Shown here one piece after another: positions 23,131-25,182 of a stretch of 25,182 bases of DNA. Under the pieces are notes generated by a model that was not told the origin of the DNA, ran no database searches, and saw only the letters and a program-made list of their open reading frames with translations. Position 1 is the stretch's first letter, and every line of letters starts with the position of its first letter. The translations under genes and the position numbers were made by a program. The DNA lies in IMG/VR virus record IMGVR_UViG_3300043617_000010, positions 1 through 25,182 of that record. One strand, given 5' to 3'. The stretch is from a virus.

Positions 23131-23376
23131 TGGTCGATCGACGCCGGGCTCCCGGCTGAGCCCCTTGAAGTAGACGGTGCATTCCTCGAAGGCCTCCTGC
23201 ACGAGGACCTGGCTTTGCTGGGGCGTTTGCCCCCATAGCGTGAAGATCTGCCACGCGAGGCACTGGGCATACCCCGCATAGAAGGCCCGCATCATCTCCT
23301 GGCGCTGGTGTGCCCCGACCCCCGGGGGGATGTAGATCGCGGCAAATTCCGCCGCGCGGTCGGTGATGTGGCTCAT
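23119..23376 (-). CDS. Small hypothetical phage protein, 85 residues
   Basis: Last gene of the leftward cluster. The start overlaps the stop of the gene before it (ATGA at 23376-23373), and the long upstream extension of this frame is a shadow. The sequence has a helical core with a conserved-looking run HQRQEMMRAFYAGYAQCLAW, similar to small proteins of unknown function often found in prophages. A second helix (QSQVLVQEAFEECTVYF) follows and the end is Pro/Gly-rich. I cannot name a function. Confidence 0.65.
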   Translation of the reverse strand: MSHITDRAAEFAAIYIPPGVGAHQRQEMMRAFYAGYAQCLAWQIFTLWGQTPQQSQVLVQEAFEECTVYFKGLSREPGVDRPGGP

Positions 23377-23753
23377 GATTTTTCGGGGGTTTGGCCGTCC
23401 GCGGCCGCCGCGCGCTTCTTGTCCTCGAGGCGCCGCTTTTCTTCCCAGGCAGCACGCGCCAACTGATTCGCGCGCTCGTCCGCTCGAGCGCAGCGCGCGT
23501 GGTCGGCCGCGGAGAGCTCCTCCTGGAAGCCCGAGGAAACGAGCATGCTGCGGCCGACGTCGGCCTCCCAGGATCCCGTGCGCCGGCCGGCCGCGTCGGC
23601 GAAACAAAAGGCCGCCTGCTCGAGGAGGCCCGCCGGCGTCGACGGCGACATGAGGATTTCGGCGGACTTGTTCGCGCGCGCCAAGGCCTGCAGCCACCGC
23701 CAGGTGGAGAGGTCGAGTCGCACCGTGATTTTTTTCGTGGGGGATTTTTTCAT
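23373..23753 (-). CDS. Small basic protein with possible ribbon-helix-helix N-terminus
   Basis: The 126-residue protein begins MKKSPTKKITVRLDLSTWRW and continues LQALARANKSAE. A short basic strand followed by two helices is the pattern of ribbon-helix-helix DNA-binding proteins, so a regulatory role is possible. The middle (LLEQAAFCFADAAGRRTGSW) is helical. The C-terminus (RAAWEEKRRLEDKKRAAAAD) is a charged helix. It starts 15 bases after the preceding gene and overlaps the next by four. The RHH reading is tentative, as the second helix lacks a clear GxS/N turn. Confidence 0.6.
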   Translation of the reverse strand: MKKSPTKKITVRLDLSTWRWLQALARANKSAEILMSPSTPAGLLEQAAFCFADAAGRRTGSWEADVGRSMLVSSGFQEELSAADHARCARADERANQLARAAWEEKRRLEDKKRAAAADGQTPEKS

Positions 23754-23768
23754 GGGGTTCGCGGGGGA

Positions 23769-24164
23769 TTATTTAATCAGCTCGAGGACGTTGATTGCCT
23801 GGTGCCCTTTCTTGGCCAGGCCCTCGGCCCACACGTGCACGTCCTCGAGCGATTTGGCGGTGAAGCCAAATTCCTCCATGAGGAGCAGCATCGCGGCCGG
23901 ACTCGGAGCGCGGCCGGGATCCGGAACGCTCACACTGAGGTGCCGGCAGTTGCCCGCCGACTGCTGCTCGAGGGTGAAGCAACACTGGTAACCGAACGGG
24001 ATGACGACGGTGGTTTTTTCCCGGTTGCGCACGCCGGGCGCCTGATCGGCGCGACCCATCCGACGCACCATGGCGTGCAGCGGCTCCACGTTGGCCTCGG
24101 CGTAGGCCCGCACCTCGGCAATGCGCGCGCGCCCCTCCTCGTCGAGCACAAGCGGCCGGCTCAT
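23769..24164 (-). CDS. Hypothetical phage protein, 131 residues
   Basis: I do not recognise a named family. The N-terminus is helical (DEEGRARIAEVRAYAEANVE). The middle is a beta-rich block, VVIPFGYQCCFTLEQQSAGN then CRHLSVSVPDPGRAPSP, with three cysteines, and the C-terminal half is helical (MLLLMEEFGFTAKSLEDVHV, ending INVLELIK). It overlaps the cysteine-rich gene upstream by four bases, so the two are probably made and perhaps work together. Typical of accessory early-region genes of temperate phages. Confidence 0.65.
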   Translation of the reverse strand: MSRPLVLDEEGRARIAEVRAYAEANVEPLHAMVRRMGRADQAPGVRNREKTTVVIPFGYQCCFTLEQQSAGNCRHLSVSVPDPGRAPSPAAMLLLMEEFGFTAKSLEDVHVWAEGLAKKGHQAINVLELIK

Positions 24165-24826
24165 GGGGTGAAGACCAGGCGGTCCAACAGGGCGAGGGTG
24201 CCCTCAATGCGGCGGTCGATTTCGACCTCGGCCTCCCGGTCGCCGGGATCGAGCGCCAGGAGATACGGCCGGCCGCTCGTGATGGAGGCCTCCGTCTCGG
24301 CTCGCGTGGCCGCCCGGCCTTCGCGCCACAGCGAAATGCTCGTCGGTTCGCCGATGTTGAAGAGGATCCCGCCGCGGCCGTCGCCATGCGTGAGGGTGCC
24401 GCGTGTCGTCCACACGGCCGTCACCCCGGGGTTGCGCTTGAGCATGATGCCGGCCGGGTCGACGCCGTGGGTGCGCGTGAATTCGTCCTCACGCCGCTCC
24501 ATGGCGGGTTTCAGCAGGAAGGGGCACGCCTGGACGCTGAATTCGGCGCACTCGCGGTGGAGCGGCGGCTCGGCGCTGTTGCGGTTCACGCAGCACATGG
24601 GCCCCACGACGTGGGAGACGTAGGCGCCCAGGCGCTGGCCGCAGACCCAGCAAAGCCCGAAGCGCAGGGCCTCGCCTCGCGCCGAGGCACGCGCCAGGCG
24701 GAACTCTGGCAAGCCGTCCACGTAGGCGACGAAAAAGGGAATCGGATAGCCGCGCGCATTGCGCGGGAGTGCTGCGACCTTCGGAGGCATCGGCACGGAA
24801 AACGGCAGGGGGTGCGTGTGTTCCAT
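24161..24826 (-). CDS. Cysteine-rich, probably zinc-binding phage protein
   Basis: The 221-residue protein is the first gene of the leftward cluster. The N-terminal region PMPPKVAALPRNARGYPIPF then FVAYVDGLPEFRLA is followed by FGLCWVCGQRLGAYVSHVVG, a CxxC knuckle, then PMCCVNRNSAEPPLHRECAE and VQACPF. The spaced Cys/His pairs suggest one or two zinc sites. The C-terminal half is mixed alpha/beta. Similar proteins recur in the early regions of many temperate phages without assigned function. The start at 24826 (MEHTHPLPFSV) is preferred; the frame extends to an ATG at 24862, but those 12 residues look non-coding. No clear Shine-Dalgarno precedes either. Confidence 0.7.
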   Translation of the reverse strand: MEHTHPLPFSVPMPPKVAALPRNARGYPIPFFVAYVDGLPEFRLARASARGEALRFGLCWVCGQRLGAYVSHVVGPMCCVNRNSAEPPLHRECAEFSVQACPFLLKPAMERREDEFTRTHGVDPAGIMLKRNPGVTAVWTTRGTLTHGDGRGGILFNIGEPTSISLWREGRAATRAETEASITSGRPYLLALDPGDREAEVEIDRRIEGTLALLDRLVFTP

Positions 24827-25042
24827 GCAACATTGCAGTGGATGCGAGACGAGCTGAGGCAAACCCGAATTAAACTTGCTGATAATAGAATCGGTCTAGC
24901 GGAGCCTTCCGGATTGCACGTTTCGCACGGAAAAGCGGACGAAAGGGCCTGATTTTAGGTGCCCCCTGTGACGGCCTAAAACTTTGGTCCAACAGGTATT
25001 TGCCCTAGCCCCTTGGGCCAATTGACGACGCTCGAAAGGAAA
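24827..25042. other. Divergent control region
   Basis: These 216 bases separate the leftward cluster from the rightward leader ORF and are lower in GC than their surroundings. They hold the inverted repeat listed below and a TTGACG at 25022. I find no complete -35/-10 pair on either strand that I would trust. GATAAT (24881-24886) and its surroundings could form a -10 element but have no good -35. Confidence 0.55.
24953..24981. promoter_or_regulatory. Inverted repeat, operator candidate
   Basis: TTTTAGG and CCTAAAA form a perfect 7-bp inverted repeat with a 15-nt centre, in the divergent gap. Its size suits a dimeric repressor site or a small hairpin. Confidence 0.4.
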
Positions 25043-25141
25043 ATGAAATCTATTAGCAAAAACGACGTGCGGTTATTAGAATTGCATTTGCAAAGAGACC
25101 GTTGCAATTCTCGCACCGCATCGAAACCCAACCCCTGTTAG
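25043..25141 (+). CDS. Short leader ORF, 32 residues
   Basis: The ORF starts ATGAAATCTATTAGC after a good ribosome site (AAAGGA five bases before) and ends TAG four bases ahead of the next start. The peptide begins MKSISKNDVRLLELHLQRDR and ends CNSRTASKPNPC. It may be a real small protein or a leader whose translation controls the following gene. A 9-bp inverted repeat lies inside it. No similarity recognised. Confidence 0.5.
   Translation: MKSISKNDVRLLELHLQRDRCNSRTASKPNPC
25078..25111. promoter_or_regulatory. 9-bp inverted repeat inside the leader ORF
   Basis: AGAATTGCA and TGCAATTCT pair perfectly around a 16-nt loop that itself contains the palindrome TTTGCAAA. TTGCA therefore occurs three times in 24 bases. 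It could be a repressor binding cluster or an RNA hairpin that responds to translation of the leader. Confidence 0.5.
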
Positions 25142-25144
25142 CTT

Positions 25145-25182
25145 ATGTCGAAACCTAAAAGGAAGTATACTCGGGCGACCCC
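25145..25182 (+). CDS. Start of a rightward gene, cut by the window end
   Basis: Only the first 12 codons are present (MSKPKRKYTRAT...), a strongly basic start. The ATG follows the leader ORF by three bases. It reads away from the leftward cluster and so may be the first gene of the rightward early operon, perhaps a regulator; nothing more can be said from this fragment. Confidence 0.45.
   Translation, partial: MSKPKRKYTRAT

Noticed and set aside
23391-24623. Plus-strand 410-codon ORF opposite the leftward early genes
   Set aside because: The minus-strand genes there have four-base start/stop overlaps and sensible proteins. The plus frame is Arg/Pro/Gly-rich with no domain and no ribosome site.
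1-25182. CRISPR array, insertion sequence or rRNA
   Set aside because: No regularly spaced short repeats, no transposase and no rRNA-like stretch were seen. The only long repeat is the tandem copy inside the fibre gene.

Overview
The window is almost wholly a high-GC temperate tailed phage with a lambda/HK97-type head module and a probable long non-contractile (siphovirus-like) tail. Nothing in it looks like an ordinary chromosomal neighbourhood. The host is probably a Verrucomicrobiota (Opitutaceae-like) bacterium. That is inferred from the high GC, the sparse Shine-Dalgarno use and an exported cargo protein in the style of that phylum; no marker gene proves it.

Layout. (1) 63-3034: small and large terminase. 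(2) 3049-6128: two small proteins (the second gpW-like), portal and S49 prohead protease. (3) 6163-8199: Ala-rich scaffold-like protein, major capsid protein and a probable cement protein, closed by two hairpins. (4) 8308-10691: head closure, neck/tail completion, tail terminator and tail tube with a C-terminal Ig-like domain, again closed by two hairpins. (5) 10767-12934: tail assembly chaperone and a short tape measure. (6) 12948-19278: a receptor-binding block with a carbohydrate-binding-like protein, a LamG-like protein, a small baseplate-like protein and a 969-residue fibre with an internal tandem duplication. (7) 19285-20695: exported helical protein, unknown protein and holin-like membrane protein. 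(8) 20708-21361, minus strand: secreted protein under its own likely promoter, a candidate moron. (9) 21362-21978: gene-poor attachment region holding exactly the 5' half of a tRNA-Asn(GUU), broken at the anticodon loop and flanked by repeated CTGCCCAA boxes. (10) 21979-23094: tyrosine integrase. (11) 23119-24826, minus strand: four small early-type genes. (12) 24827-25182: divergent control region with inverted repeats, a 32-codon leader ORF and the first codons of a rightward gene cut by the window end.

The attachment region has structural genes on one side and the integrase on the other. It therefore reads as attP of a free or circularly permuted phage genome, not as the edge of an integrated prophage. 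Repressor, replication genes and an endolysin are not recognisable and may lie outside the window.

The most unusual signal is a short element, TTTGACA or TTTGACT. It occurs nine times, each time in the short gap just ahead of a head or tail gene that lacks a Shine-Dalgarno sequence. It matches a sigma-70 -35 box but sits too close to the start codon to be one for that gene. Other notable points are Sec-type signal peptides on three products of the structural operon, a tRNA 5' half (not the usual 3' half) at attP, no recognisable tail hub, and paired hairpins placed after the two gene groups whose products should be most abundant.
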